DNA of 64,000 nucleotides, from contig WRPH01000010.1 of NCBI GenBank assembly GCA_009773375.1, positions 1 to 64,000 of the forward strand, read 5' to 3'. This document shows, piece by piece, positions 25,042 to 34,106 of this stretch (its first letter is position 1; every line of letters starts with the position of its first letter). Source of the DNA: Paracoccaceae bacterium (GTDB taxonomy: Bacteria; Pseudomonadota; Alphaproteobacteria; Rhodobacterales; Rhodobacteraceae). Below the pieces are notes generated by a model. The model made no database searches, had not been told where the DNA came from, and saw only the letters and a list, made by a program, of their open reading frames with translations. A program made the translations under genes and the position numbers.

Positions 25042-25095
25042 AGGGTGTGTGAAAGCCCGATTTTCGCGCTGCGAAAACCGGGTGTCACGCACCCT
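25042..25095. repeat. Long composite hairpin related to repeat family B
   Basis: The outer arms AGGGTGTGTGA (25042-25052) and TCACGCACCCT (25085-25095) pair with one wobble and match the arms of the palindromes at 36392 and 42665. Between them a second hairpin is present, with TTTTCGC (25061-25067) pairing with GCGAAAA (25071-25077) and CCCG with CGGG around it. It lies in the 3' untranslated part of prs. Confidence 0.7.
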
Positions 25096-25107
25096 TGGAT
25101 TTTCTGT

Positions 25108-26127
25108 TCAGCCGCGCTGATACATGCCCTCATAGATCGGCACCAACGTATCGGTTTCAAACAGCGACGAAACGCTCGTGCCGTTCCAGATATTCAGGAT
25201 GGCTTGGGCAAACATCGGCGCGGTCGGCACGATCCGGATATTCGGGCAGGCCTTCACCGCGTCGGTCGGCTCGATCGAGTCGGTGATCACCAGCGACTTC
25301 ATCACCGAATTCTGCACCCGCTCCACCGCCGGACCCGACAGCACGCCATGTGTGATATAAGAGTGCACCTCCGTCGCGCCATTCTGCATCAGAACTTCCG
25401 CCGCCTTGCACAGCGTCCCGGCGGTATCGCAGATATCGTCCACGATGATACACTTCTTACCCGCGACGTTGCCGATCACCGTCATCTCGGCAATCTCGCC
25501 CGCCTTTTCGCGGCGCTTGTCCACGATCGACAGCGGCGCGTTGATCCGCTTGGCCAGTTCCCGCGCCCGCGCCACCCCGCCGACGTCGGGCGACACCACC
25601 ATGATATCATCCATCGCGCCCTTGAAGTGATGCTCGATATCCAGCGCGAACACCGGCGAGGCGTAAAGGTTGTCTACCGGAATATCAAAGAAGCCCTGAA
25701 TCTGCGCCGCGTGCAGATCCAGCGTCAGCACCCGGTCCACCCCCGCCTCGGCGATCATGTTGGCGACCAGCTTGGCGGTGATCGGCGTGCGGGCCTTGGC
25801 GCGGCGATCCTGCCGGGCATAGCCGAAATACGGGATCACGGCGGTAATCCGATCCGCAGACGACCGCCGCAGCGCGTCGGTCATGATCAAGAGTTCCATA
25901 AGGTTGTCATTCGCCGGGTTCGAGGTCGGCTGGATGATATACATATCCTCGCCGCGGACATTCTCGTAGACCTCGACAAAGATCTCTTGGTCATTGAACC
26001 GCTCGACGCGGGCGTCAACAAGGTTCACCGACATGCCGCGATGCATGGACATGCGGCGGGCGATGGCTTTCGCAAGCGAAAGGTTTGCGTTGCCGGAAAT
26101 CAGTTTCGGCTCGGTCATAGCGGGCAT
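25108..26127 (-). CDS. prs: Ribose-phosphate pyrophosphokinase
   Basis: A 339-residue enzyme making PRPP from ribose 5-phosphate and ATP, feeding purine, pyrimidine, His and Trp synthesis. The class I signatures are present: [39 protein letters not shown] (flexible loop and ATP site) and the PRPP loop [12 protein letters not shown]. The start at ATG 26127 has GGAGAGAGA upstream; an ATG nine bases later is possible. A hairpin and a strong terminator follow the gene. Confidence 0.96.
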   Translation of the reverse strand: MPAMTEPKLISGNANLSLAKAIARRMSMHRGMSVNLVDARVERFNDQEIFVEVYENVRGEDMYIIQPTSNPANDNLMELLIMTDALRRSSADRITAVIPYFGYARQDRRAKARTPITAKLVANMIAEAGVDRVLTLDLHAAQIQGFFDIPVDNLYASPVFALDIEHHFKGAMDDIMVVSPDVGGVARARELAKRINAPLSIVDKRREKAGEIAEMTVIGNVAGKKCIIVDDICDTAGTLCKAAEVLMQNGATEVHSYITHGVLSGPAVERVQNSVMKSLVITDSIEPTDAVKACPNIRIVPTAPMFAQAILNIWNGTSVSSLFETDTLVPIYEGMYQRG

Positions 26128-26219
26128 TCTCTCTCTCCGGGGGCCAGATTCGGATCGTTGACACCGCTTATCACCCGGCTAGGGTCTTGCAAACCGGACA
26201 AGCCGAAAGGGCGCAGGAA

Positions 26220-26816
26220 ATGCCGCAGATTGACTACTTCTTTGCGCCCATGTCGCCGTTTTGCTATCTGGCTGGCAGCCGGCTGGAGCAGATTGCGGCG
26301 AAACACCGCGCGACCGTCCGATATATCCCGCTGAACGCCCCCGCCTTGTTTCCGCGCACAGGTGGGCAGGTGCTGGCCGACCGGCACGAAAGCCGCAAAA
26401 CCTACCGGATGCAGGAGTTGCGGCGGCAGGCGGCCAAGCTGGGGATGCCGATCAACCTGAGCCCGTTCTTCTTCCCAGTGAATCCCGCGCCGTCTGCCTA
26501 TGCTATCATTGCGGCGGCGAAGGCGGGCGGCGGTGATCTGGCCGGGCTGGTGCAGGCCTTCCCGCGTGCGGTCTGGGCCGAGGGGCGCAATATCGCCGAG
26601 GATGAGGTGGTGCAGGATATTCTTGCCGCGCACGGCTTTGATCCGAAGATCGCCGATAAATTCATGCTCGACGCCGCCGAAACCTATATGGCGAACCTTG
26701 AAGAAGCGGTGGCGCGTGGTGTATTCGGCGTGCCGTTCTATATCGTGGGCGACGAACGGTTCTGGGGCCAGGATCGGTTGGAAGACCTTGATCTGCACCT
26801 GTCCGGGAAGCTTTGA
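26220..26816 (+). CDS. DsbA-fold 2-hydroxychromene-2-carboxylate isomerase-like protein
   Basis: A 198-residue thioredoxin-fold protein of the DsbA/HCCA-isomerase family. The N-terminus reads DYFFAPMSPFCYLAGSRLEQ, in which the CxxC of DsbA is replaced by SPFCY as in the isomerase branch. FGVPFYIVGDERFWGQDRLE is the C-terminal cis-Pro and glutathione-fold signature. Members isomerise hydroxychromene carboxylate in naphthalene breakdown, but the natural role of most is unknown. The stop is immediately followed by the start of the hydrolase gene, so the two are one operon. Confidence 0.85.
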   Translation: MPQIDYFFAPMSPFCYLAGSRLEQIAAKHRATVRYIPLNAPALFPRTGGQVLADRHESRKTYRMQELRRQAAKLGMPINLSPFFFPVNPAPSAYAIIAAAKAGGGDLAGLVQAFPRAVWAEGRNIAEDEVVQDILAAHGFDPKIADKFMLDAAETYMANLEEAVARGVFGVPFYIVGDERFWGQDRLEDLDLHLSGKL

Positions 26817-27638
26817 ATGCCTGAAGATTTGCACCACTTTGCCGCGCCGTCGCATCGGGTCTGGAACCGCGGTGGCGCGCGTCCGGTTTTGGCGCTGCAT
26901 TGCAGCCTTGCCCATGCCGGGGCGTGGTCTGCACTGGTCGAGCATCTGACTGGCGTGACGGTGATGGCGACCGATGCGCCGGGGCATGGTCGTGCCGCAG
27001 AATGGCTGCCCACGCAGGACATGCACGCGCGCGCGACGGCGGAATCGATTGCGATGGCGGAAACGCTGGCAGAAGCGGGGCCGATTGACCTGTTCGGCCA
27101 CAGCTTTGGCGGCACCGTGGCGTTGCGAATCGCAGTCGAGCGCCCCGATCTGGTGCGCAGCCTGACGCTGGTAGAGCCGGTGATTTTTGCCGCAGCCAAT
27201 GCCGCAGATGACCCGGCCTATGCGCCGTTCCGCGCCGCCCATCTGGCATTTGGCGCGCTGGTGCAGGCGGGGCGGCGCGACGAAGCGGCGGCGCTGTTCC
27301 ATGCGCATTGGGGCAGCGGCGACCGCTTTGCCGATCTGCCCGAACGCATGCGCGACTATATACTGGACCGGATTCACCTGATCGTGGCGCAGAATGCGGT
27401 GCTGCTGGATGATGCTGCGGGTATTTTGCGGGTGGGCGGGCTGGAGGCGATCACGGCTCCGGTGCTGCTGGTGGATGGTGCTTCCAGCCCGCCGATCATC
27501 GAGGCGGTGCAAACCGCACTGACTGCGCGCCTGCGGCATGTGCAGCGGCTGACGGTGCCGGGGGCGGCGCATATGGTGTCGATCACCCACGCGGCGGCGG
27601 TGGCACCTGCGGTGCAGGCGCATCTGGGCGCTTGTTAG
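26817..27638 (+). CDS. Alpha/beta hydrolase
   Basis: A 273-residue alpha/beta-fold hydrolase. The nucleophile elbow is GHSFGG, the oxyanion region LHCSLAHAGAWS, the probable acid is Asp in VLLVDGASSPP and the catalytic His is in PGAAHMVS. The ATG follows the stop of the isomerase-like gene with no gap, so translation is coupled. The substrate is unknown. Its stop lies three bases from that of threonine aldolase in convergent orientation. Confidence 0.9.
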   Translation: MPEDLHHFAAPSHRVWNRGGARPVLALHCSLAHAGAWSALVEHLTGVTVMATDAPGHGRAAEWLPTQDMHARATAESIAMAETLAEAGPIDLFGHSFGGTVALRIAVERPDLVRSLTLVEPVIFAAANAADDPAYAPFRAAHLAFGALVQAGRRDEAAALFHAHWGSGDRFADLPERMRDYILDRIHLIVAQNAVLLDDAAGILRVGGLEAITAPVLLVDGASSPPIIEAVQTALTARLRHVQRLTVPGAAHMVSITHAAAVAPAVQAHLGAC

Positions 27639-27641
27639 GCG

Positions 27642-28673
27642 TTAGGCGCGCAGAGCGGCCAGGAACTGATCGACGTCGGCTGCGCTGGTGCTCCATGACG
27701 TGACCAGCCTTGCGCCTTCACGGCCGGCGGGGGCGGGCATGTCGTAATAGGCGGCACCGGCAGCTTGCAGTTTGGCGTGGCAGCCGGTGGCCCATTCCGG
27801 GAACATCAGGTTGGCCTGCACCGGATGGCGCTGCGAGACGTGGTCAATGCTGGCCAACCCTTCGGCCAGCCGCGCACCCATCGCGTTGGCGTGCCGCGCC
27901 AGCCGCAGCCAAAGCCCGTCTTGCAGATAAGCCTCGATCTGCGCCGACAAGAAGCGGTGTTTTGAAAACAGATGCCCGCCGCGCTTGCGACGCAGCTCAA
28001 ATTCCCAAGCCTTGGCGGGATTGAAGATCACCACCGCCTCGACGCCCATGCAGCCGTTCTTGGTGCCGCCGAAGGACACCACGTCGATACCGGATTTCCA
28101 CGTCATCTCGGCGGCGGTGGCGTTGGTGGCGACCAGAGCGTTGGCAAAACGCGCGCCGTCCAGATGGCAGGGCAGGCCTTTGGTCTTGGCAACGGCGGTC
28201 AGCGCGGCGATTTCGGCGGGGGTGTAGACGGTGCCAGCCTCGGTGACATTGGTGATCGAAACCATGCCGCGCTGCACGCCATGCACGCCGGATTCGCCAA
28301 TGCGGTCAAGCGCTGCGGCAAGGCCTGCTGGCGTCATCTTGCCATGCGCTCCGTCTACGCCGATCAGCTTGGCGCCGTTGGTGTAGAATTCAGGCGCGCC
28401 GCATTCGTCGGTGGCGATATGCGCCTCGGTATGGGCGAAGACGGCGGCCCAAGGCTGGGTGTGGATCGCCAACGCCAGCGAATTTGCCACGGTGCCGGTG
28501 GCGACAAGGTAGACGGCGGCCTCGGGGGCCTCAAATGTGTCGCGCAACTGGGTGGTGACGCGCGCCATGATGTCATCGGCACCATAACTGCGGGCAAAGC
28601 CCTCGTTGGCACGGGTCACGGCGGCAAGGATTTCGGGGGCGGCACCAGAGGCGTTGTCAGAGGTGAAGAACAT
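27642..28673 (-). CDS. Low-specificity L-threonine aldolase
   Basis: A 343-residue PLP enzyme cleaving L-threonine or allo-threonine to glycine and acetaldehyde. MFFTSDNASGAAPEILAAV opens the protein, CHLDGARFANALVA carries the Asp facing the PLP ring, and VSFGGTKNGCMGVEAV carries the PLP lysine. Length is normal. The start ATG 28673 shares one base with the stop of the YcgN gene (TGATG), so it is coupled to it. Both are transcribed leftward. Confidence 0.92.
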   Translation of the reverse strand: MFFTSDNASGAAPEILAAVTRANEGFARSYGADDIMARVTTQLRDTFEAPEAAVYLVATGTVANSLALAIHTQPWAAVFAHTEAHIATDECGAPEFYTNGAKLIGVDGAHGKMTPAGLAAALDRIGESGVHGVQRGMVSITNVTEAGTVYTPAEIAALTAVAKTKGLPCHLDGARFANALVATNATAAEMTWKSGIDVVSFGGTKNGCMGVEAVVIFNPAKAWEFELRRKRGGHLFSKHRFLSAQIEAYLQDGLWLRLARHANAMGARLAEGLASIDHVSQRHPVQANLMFPEWATGCHAKLQAAGAAYYDMPAPAGREGARLVTSWSTSAADVDQFLAALRA

Positions 28674-29125
28674 CAGAGATTTTCCTGAATGATATAATCG
28701 TCCCAATCGTCTTCATCGACGGCCGCTTCCGAAACGGTCTGGCCGCGCATGGAATTGCCGGACGTATGCGTCGAGTCCGGGTCGCCAGTGACCAGCGGGT
28801 GCCAGTCTGGCAGCGGTTTGCCTTGGTTCAGCAGTTTGTAAGCACAGGAGGCGGGCAGCCAATAGGCGATGCGCGTCAAAGTCTTGGGGTTCAATCGGAT
28901 GCATTCCGGCACATATTGAAACCGGTTGGCATAGTTGGAGCAGCGGCAGGTTTCATTATCCAGCAGCCGGCAGGCGACGCGGGTGTATTCAACCTCGCCG
29001 GTGTCTTCGTATTCGATCTTGTTCAGGCAGCATTTGCCGCAGCCATCACAGAGCGCCTCCCATTCGGGGGCGGTCATCTTTTTCAGGGGAACGGTTTCCC
29101 AGAACTTCGGGCGCAGGTTTGTCAT
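28673..29125 (-). CDS. YcgN/YkgJ-type cysteine-cluster protein
   Basis: A 150-residue protein of the UPF0260 (YcgN) family. Eight cysteines lie in the pattern CDGCGKCCLNK, CRLLDNETCRCSNY, PECIRL and ASCAYKLL, which is typical of these putative iron or zinc proteins. Function is unknown. It precedes the threonine aldolase gene with a one-base overlap of stop and start. The ribosome site at 29125 is weak, but the N-terminus MTNLRPKFWETVPL is the family's usual one. Confidence 0.9.
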   Translation of the reverse strand: MTNLRPKFWETVPLKKMTAPEWEALCDGCGKCCLNKIEYEDTGEVEYTRVACRLLDNETCRCSNYANRFQYVPECIRLNPKTLTRIAYWLPASCAYKLLNQGKPLPDWHPLVTGDPDSTHTSGNSMRGQTVSEAAVDEDDWDDYIIQENL

Positions 29126-29221
29126 CCGGGCAAAGTGGCGCGGGCGGGCGGAAAAGGGAAGGGGGAATGCGCGGGCGATTTCCGTGCGGAAGTCGGGGGC
29201 GGAAATCGGATGAATTCCGGT

Positions 29222-30145
29222 CTAGACCTTCGCCAAAATCGCGCGGGCGTTCAGGCAATCGGTGGCCATCTGCTCCAACAGGCCCGGAAGGCCCGCGAAT
29301 TTCATCTCGGGGCGCAGGTAATCAATCAGGCCGATTGACAGGTGGTGGCCATAGAGATCGCCTTTGAAATCAAAGATGAATGTTTCAAGGTTCGGGGTGT
29401 TTTCGCCAAACATCGGCCGCACGCCCAAGCTGGCCGCCCCCAGATAGCTGCCCGCTTGCGCCCCGGTCAGCACATCAACCTTCACCGCGTAAACGCCAAG
29501 TTTCGGCAGGTGCAGCCCGTTGACTGACATGTTCGCAGTGGGATAGCCCAGATCGCGACCGCGCTTTTCGCCGTGGATCACCTCGCCTTCGATGCGGTGC
29601 CAGTGGCCCAGCATGGCGGCGGCATCGCGCGGGCGGCCGTCTGACAGTGCCTGCCGGATCGCGGTGGAGGACACTTCGCGGCCATCGGTTTTCACCAGAT
29701 CGGCGATGGTGACGCCGAATCCGTAGAGCTGCCCCAAGGCCTGCAGATCGGCGGCCTTGCCAGTGCGGCCTTTGCCGAAACAGAAATCCGCGCCGACCAC
29801 CACATGCGACACACCCAAGCCCTGCGCCAGCACATCACGGGCAAAGGCTTCGGGGGTAAAGCTGGCCATTTCAGCATTAAAAGGCAATTGGAACAATTGT
29901 TTGACGCCAAGTTTCGCCAAACGGTTGGCGCGGGCCTCGGCGTTCATCAAGCGGAATGGCGGCGCTGCGGGGGCGAAGAACTCGCGCGGGTGGGGTTCGA
30001 ACGTGACCACGCCAAGGTTGCCGCGTGTCGCCGCGAGCGCAATCACCGCTTGATGGCCCAGATGCACACCATCAAAGTTGCCCATCGCCACTGACGTTGC
30101 GCTTGCGTTCGGGTCAAGCCCTTGCCAATGCTGGTTAATCTGCAT
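29222..30145 (-). CDS. ribF: Bifunctional riboflavin kinase/FAD synthetase
   Basis: A 307-residue enzyme that phosphorylates riboflavin to FMN and adenylates FMN to FAD. The N-terminal adenylyltransferase half has the HxGH motif in GNFDGVHLGHQAVI and the STAIRQAL motif. The C-terminal kinase half has RGRDLGYPTANMSV and the NLETFIFDF strand. Length fits bacterial RibF. GGGGTAAG is just upstream of the start. The MaoC gene lies 27 bases upstream on the same strand, so they may be co-transcribed. Confidence 0.96.
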   Translation of the reverse strand: MQINQHWQGLDPNASATSVAMGNFDGVHLGHQAVIALAATRGNLGVVTFEPHPREFFAPAAPPFRLMNAEARANRLAKLGVKQLFQLPFNAEMASFTPEAFARDVLAQGLGVSHVVVGADFCFGKGRTGKAADLQALGQLYGFGVTIADLVKTDGREVSSTAIRQALSDGRPRDAAAMLGHWHRIEGEVIHGEKRGRDLGYPTANMSVNGLHLPKLGVYAVKVDVLTGAQAGSYLGAASLGVRPMFGENTPNLETFIFDFKGDLYGHHLSIGLIDYLRPEMKFAGLPGLLEQMATDCLNARAILAKV

Positions 30146-30172
30146 CTTACCCCAAGGCGGAGCCGCTGCCCC

Positions 30173-30616
30173 TCAGTCGAACTTGTTGCTTGGCGCCAGA
30201 ACCAGCGCCTCGCCTTTCAAGACAACGGTATTGCCGACTGCGCAATGGGTTTCAAGGGTAACACGGCGGCGGGAGTGGTCTATAGCGGTAACTTTTACCA
30301 CCGCTTCAACGGTATCGCCGGGGCGGACGGGCGCCATGAACTTCAGCGATTGGCCCAGATAGACCGTGCCATGGCCGGGAAGCTGTTCCCCGATCACCGC
30401 CGAAATCAGCCCGGCGGTCAGCATGCCATGCGCGATGCGGCCCTGAAAAATCGTGTCCTGCGCATAGCTGTCGTCCAGATGCACCGGATTGCGATCGGTG
30501 GACACCTCGGCAAAAAGCTCGATATCGCGGTCGGTTACGGTTTTGCGCAAGGTGCGGACCATGCCGATTTCAAGGTCTTCGATACAGATGGTGCCGCGAA
30601 AGTTGTTATCCAGCAT
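30173..30616 (-). CDS. MaoC-family (R)-hydratase
   Basis: A 147-residue hot-dog-fold protein. The hydratase-2 signature with catalytic Asp and His is intact in STDRNPVHLDDSYAQ and leads into GRIAHGMLTAGLIS. Such proteins hydrate (R)-3-hydroxyacyl-CoA precursors, for example PhaJ in polyhydroxyalkanoate synthesis, or mesaconyl-type substrates; which applies here is unknown. It lies just upstream of ribF on the same strand. Confidence 0.9.
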   Translation of the reverse strand: MLDNNFRGTICIEDLEIGMVRTLRKTVTDRDIELFAEVSTDRNPVHLDDSYAQDTIFQGRIAHGMLTAGLISAVIGEQLPGHGTVYLGQSLKFMAPVRPGDTVEAVVKVTAIDHSRRRVTLETHCAVGNTVVLKGEALVLAPSNKFD

Positions 30617-30639
30617 GGCGCGAATCCCTTGGTTTGCCG

Positions 30640-30662
30640 TCGCAGCATAGCAAATGCTGCGA
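30640..30662. promoter_or_regulatory. Palindrome upstream of the MaoC gene
   Basis: TCGCAGCAT (30640-30648) and ATGCTGCGA (30654-30662) form a perfect 9-base inverted repeat with a five-base centre. It lies 24 bases upstream of the MaoC start and could be an operator. It could equally be a structure at the 3' end of the HAD gene. No T tract follows. Confidence 0.4.
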
Positions 30663-30732
30663 TGCGGCGCAAATCCAAAGCGCAGTATTTGTTCGAAATT
30701 ACGACTTTAGGCGCAATTTTATTGCGGGATGG

Positions 30733-31623
30733 CTAGCGTAACTGGCTGATGCAAAAACTGGGTGACAGCATTTGAGCGTCCAGCCACGTCTCCAGCAGGG
30801 CCTTGTCGGGGTTTGCGGCATCCGGGCCGAACTGGTCCACCGCAATGCCGCCTGTGACAAACAGCGCATCCAGACCTTCGCCAAGCGCGCCTTGCACATC
30901 GGTGTTGATGCCGTCGCCAATGCAGAGGATTTGCGCATCATCTTTCACGCCCAACAAGCCAAGACGGCGGCGGGCCAGATCGTAGATCGGCGGGTGCGGT
31001 TTGCCGAAATAGAGCGCCTTGCCGCCCATGTCTTCATAGGCTTTCGCCAGCGCGCCGGCGCAATAGAGCAGCTTGTCGCCAAAGTGCACGATAAGATCCG
31101 GGTTGGCGCAAAGCATTGGCAGGCCAAGGGTTTTCGCCATCAGCAGCACGCCGCGATAGTCTTCGGGGGTTTCGGTCAGGTCATCGAACAGGCCGGTGCA
31201 GACGATGCCTTCGGCCTCGGTCAAGATCACGCGCTGGATCGGCGGGTTGGCGGCGGCGACAGCTTGCAGGTCTTCGGCGAAATCGGTGAAAAATGGCTCG
31301 TCCTTGGGGGCGCCGATGAAATTCACCTTGCGGCCCACCGCCCCCGTCAGCATCGCATATTGCGCCGCATCGCCGGAAGTGACCACATCATCCCACGCGT
31401 CGCGCGGCACGCCCATGCCGTCCAACTGCTTGATAACACTGGATTTTGGCCGGGGCGCGTTGGTCAGCAAGATCACCTTGCCACCGTTGGCACGAAAGGC
31501 CTGCAAGGCGGCGACAGCGCCGGAGAACGGGGTTTTGCCATTGTGCAGGCAGCCCCACAGATCACAAAACACCGCGTCATAGCGGGCGGAGACTTGCGAC
31601 AGGTTGGCGATGATCTCGGTCAT
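30733..31623 (-). CDS. TIGR01459-type HAD hydrolase
   Basis: A 296-residue haloacid-dehalogenase-fold phosphatase. The motif I region reads AVFCDLWGCLHNG, motif II is LLTNAPRPKS, motif III includes FGKPHPPIYDLA, and motif IV is CIGDGINTDVQGA. The DLWG replacement after the nucleophile Asp is the pattern of the TIGR01459 (subfamily IIA-like) group. The substrate is unknown. AAAGG lies upstream of ATG 31623. It is divergent from the rhodanese gene. Confidence 0.9.
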   Translation of the reverse strand: MTEIIANLSQVSARYDAVFCDLWGCLHNGKTPFSGAVAALQAFRANGGKVILLTNAPRPKSSVIKQLDGMGVPRDAWDDVVTSGDAAQYAMLTGAVGRKVNFIGAPKDEPFFTDFAEDLQAVAAANPPIQRVILTEAEGIVCTGLFDDLTETPEDYRGVLLMAKTLGLPMLCANPDLIVHFGDKLLYCAGALAKAYEDMGGKALYFGKPHPPIYDLARRRLGLLGVKDDAQILCIGDGINTDVQGALGEGLDALFVTGGIAVDQFGPDAANPDKALLETWLDAQMLSPSFCISQLR

Positions 31624-31761
31624 GGGGCGGCCTTTGCGCTGTGGTTTGGGCGTGCCCACAGATGCCACGACTTCGCAGCGGGGGAAAGCCCGTGTGGGGT
31701 TGGCGGCGGGCATTGGTATCATATATGTAAAATGGAATGTAATGATGAGTCGGAGACAACA

Positions 31762-32166
31762 ATGATCACGAAACGGCAGATGTTGGGATATGGCGCGGCT
31801 TTGGTCGGACTTGGGTTCGCCGTGGGTGGCGCGCAGGCCGAGGGCTATGAAAGCCTGCCGATGTCGCTGGCCGAGATGCAGGCGTCGGGCGGGCTGATCG
31901 TCGATATTCGGACGCCCGAGGAATGGGCGGAAACCGGGGTGATTGCGGGGGCAAAGCTGGTGACGTTTGCCGATGCAGACAGTTTTCTGGCAGAGGTCGG
32001 CACCGATCTGGCGGATGGGCGGCCGTTGCTGCTGGTGTGCCGCTCTGGTCGGCGGAGTGCGGCGGCGGCCGAGGCTTTGGCGGGGAAGATCCCGAACCGG
32101 ATCGTCTCGGTGGATGGTGGCATGGGGCGGTTGATCGGTGAAGGGGTGCAGACGGTCGCCCCGTAA
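31762..32166 (+). CDS. Periplasmic rhodanese-domain protein
   Basis: A 134-residue exported sulfurtransferase. The signal peptide (residues 1-26, MLGYGAALVGLGFAVGGAQA) ends in AQA. The rhodanese domain follows, with VDIRTPEEWAETG and the active-site loop LVCRSGRRS, whose Cys carries persulfide. It is short, so it is a single-domain protein. GGAG is seven bases upstream of the ATG. The AT-rich upstream sequence (31716-31745) with TATCATATATGTAAAAT may hold the promoter. Confidence 0.9.
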   Translation: MITKRQMLGYGAALVGLGFAVGGAQAEGYESLPMSLAEMQASGGLIVDIRTPEEWAETGVIAGAKLVTFADADSFLAEVGTDLADGRPLLLVCRSGRRSAAAAEALAGKIPNRIVSVDGGMGRLIGEGVQTVAP

Positions 32167-32175
32167 GCCATGCAA

Positions 32176-32201
32176 AAGGGCCGGAGTTGCCTCCGGCCCT
32201 T
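32176..32201. terminator. Bidirectional hairpin terminator
   Basis: AAGGGCCGGAG (32176-32186) pairs perfectly with CTCCGGCCCTT (32191-32201) around a TTGC loop. It lies between the convergent rhodanese and ppaC genes. Short T runs follow on both strands. Confidence 0.82.
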
Positions 32202-32220
32202 GTGCAAATTTGGATAAGAT

Positions 32221-33141
32221 TCAGAGCTTCAGCGCCGGGATGATCTGCTTTTTGCGGCTCATTATGCCCGGAAGAACCACGGTGTCGCCCGACACTTTGC
32301 AGCCGAACGAGGCTTCAGCCATCTGCTTGACCAGATCGTTCGGCACCAAGAGGGTAGCTTCTTCGTTCAGAATATCGACAACGAACAACAGCACCTGATC
32401 CGCGCCATCTTCTTGCGCCACGCCAACCATCGAGGCCATCAGGCTGTCTTTACGGTCCAGCACGGTTTTCGGCGAGGTGGTTTCCAGCACCGAAACGCGC
32501 AGTTCCTTGCCCGCGACGTTGTATTCCTTCGAGTCCATCCGCAGCAGTTCAGCGTCCGAGAACGACGACACGTCGGACTTGGCGGCGAACATTTCGGCGG
32601 CGAAGGCGGGGATCGAAACGCCCAGATCGGCAGCCAGCGCCTCGGCCACGGCGCGGTCGTGCGGCGTGGTGGTGGGCGAACGGAATTCCAGCGTGTCCGA
32701 CAGGATGCAGGTCAGCATCGCGCCCTTGATGTTCTTCGGGGCTTTCGCCACGTCGGCGCCCATCAGGTCGTGCATGATGGTGGCGGTGCAGGCCAGCGGG
32801 CGGATGGTGATGTCGATCGGCGATTTGGTCTTGATGCCGCCGACCAGCATGTGGTGGTCGATGATCGCCTGAATCTTGCTGTCGTTGATCGAGGGCGGCA
32901 GCTCGGCCGGGTTGTTGGTGTCAACGATGACGACCTTGTCGTCGGCGGTCACGTCAGCGATGATCTCGGGCTTTTCAAAGCCCCAATGCTTCAGCATGAA
33001 GGCGGCTTCAGTGTTTGGCTCGCCCAGCAGCACGGCCTTGGCCGGGGTATTTTTCACTTCGGACAGATACCACGCCCAGATCAGCGGCGAGCCGGTGGAA
33101 TCGGTGTCGGGGGATTTATGGCCAAGAACCAGAGTCGTCAT
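32221..33141 (-). CDS. ppaC: Manganese-dependent inorganic pyrophosphatase
   Basis: A 306-residue family II (DHH) pyrophosphatase, hydrolysing PPi in the cytosol. The metal motifs are GHKSPDTDST at the N-terminus, VIVDTNN, and AIIDHH carrying the DHH signature. The C-terminal DHHA2 domain ends with GIMSRKKQIIPAL, where RKKQ binds phosphate. Length is typical, and no CBS insertion is present. GAAGG lies upstream of the start. It converges on the rhodanese gene with a shared terminator. Confidence 0.95.
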   Translation of the reverse strand: MTTLVLGHKSPDTDSTGSPLIWAWYLSEVKNTPAKAVLLGEPNTEAAFMLKHWGFEKPEIIADVTADDKVVIVDTNNPAELPPSINDSKIQAIIDHHMLVGGIKTKSPIDITIRPLACTATIMHDLMGADVAKAPKNIKGAMLTCILSDTLEFRSPTTTPHDRAVAEALAADLGVSIPAFAAEMFAAKSDVSSFSDAELLRMDSKEYNVAGKELRVSVLETTSPKTVLDRKDSLMASMVGVAQEDGADQVLLFVVDILNEEATLLVPNDLVKQMAEASFGCKVSGDTVVLPGIMSRKKQIIPALKL

Positions 33142-33248
33142 GTGATTTGCCTTCGAAAGGGGATTTGGCGCGGCTTATAGGCTGCGGGTCGGGCTTTGTC
33201 ACGAGGGCAGGGTTTGGGTGCGCGGAAATGCTGCAGTGCGGCAACAGG

Positions 33249-34106
33249 TCAGGAACTGGGGCGGCGGCTTTCTTGCAGGATGAACCAGCAGACGGCCAGC
33301 AGAACCAGACCGCCTCCGGCCAGGGTGGCGGGTGTCGGGGTTTCGGCGAAGGCCAGCCAGACCCAAAGCGGGGTCAGCGGGGTTTCCAACGCCCCCATCA
33401 ACCCGGTGACGACCGGGGCTGCGTGGCGTGATCCGAAAACGAACAACGCAAAGCCAAGCGTTGAATTGATCAGGCCGAACCCGGCCATCAGGGCGACGTT
33501 CTCAACAGTGATGCCATCGAGGCTGGCAAAGGGCAGGCAGGCCAGCGGTGCCCAGATCGCCGAAACCGTACCCGCAGCCAGCGCGGGCAGTTGCGGGCGG
33601 GCGCGGGCGATTACGATGATCGCGGCCATCGCGGCGACCATGCCAAGTGCCATCAGATCGCCTTGCCAGCGCCCGTCACCGCCCAGACCAACCATGGTGA
33701 CAGACCCCGTCAGCGCCAGCGCCGAGGCCAGCATCGCCGCCCGCGACGGCACCTCGCGCAGCACCAGCCAGCCCAGACCCGCGGCGGCGAAGGGAACGGT
33801 GGCATAGATGATCGCCACATGCGCGATGGTGGTGGCTTTCAGCGAGCCGACGAAAAACAGCATGCCAAGGCCAGAGCACAGGGCGTAAAGCCAGCCCGCC
33901 CAGCCCAGATGGGCAAAATCGCGGATGCCTTGCCAGCCGCGCAACGCAAGCAGCGTGACCAGCAGCCCCGCAGCGCCAAACAGGCCGCGCCACAGGATCA
34001 CTGTGGCGGTATCCAGCGGAATGGCGCGGGCAAACAGGCCAGAGGTGCTCCACGCCAACGTCGCGCCGAACAGCAGGGCCAGAGCGGTGCGGCGGGGGTC
34101 TGTCAT
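33249..34106 (-). CDS. EamA/DMT-family transporter
   Basis: A 285-residue inner-membrane protein with ten hydrophobic helices in two EamA halves (TLAWSTSGLFARAIPLDT in the first, MAGFGLINSTLGFALFVFGS in the second). These proteins export small metabolites. I start at ATG 34106 because it overlaps the stop of the lactonase-like gene as ATGA. An in-frame ATG 36 bases earlier lies inside that gene and is less likely. It is the last gene of a three-gene coupled operon. Confidence 0.88.
   Translation of the reverse strand: MTDPRRTALALLFGATLAWSTSGLFARAIPLDTATVILWRGLFGAAGLLVTLLALRGWQGIRDFAHLGWAGWLYALCSGLGMLFFVGSLKATTIAHVAIIYATVPFAAAGLGWLVLREVPSRAAMLASALALTGSVTMVGLGGDGRWQGDLMALGMVAAMAAIIVIARARPQLPALAAGTVSAIWAPLACLPFASLDGITVENVALMAGFGLINSTLGFALFVFGSRHAAPVVTGLMGALETPLTPLWVWLAFAETPTPATLAGGGLVLLAVCWFILQESRRPSS

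Noticed and set aside
30712..30726. Hairpin CGCAAT-TTT-ATTGCG next to the HAD gene stop as a terminator
   Set aside because: Only six weak pairs and no T run on the transcribed strand.
31716..31745. Palindromic sulfur-regulator operator in front of the rhodanese gene
   Set aside because: The AT-rich stretch has only short matching ends, and no clear ATTC-N8-GAAT-like arrangement was found.
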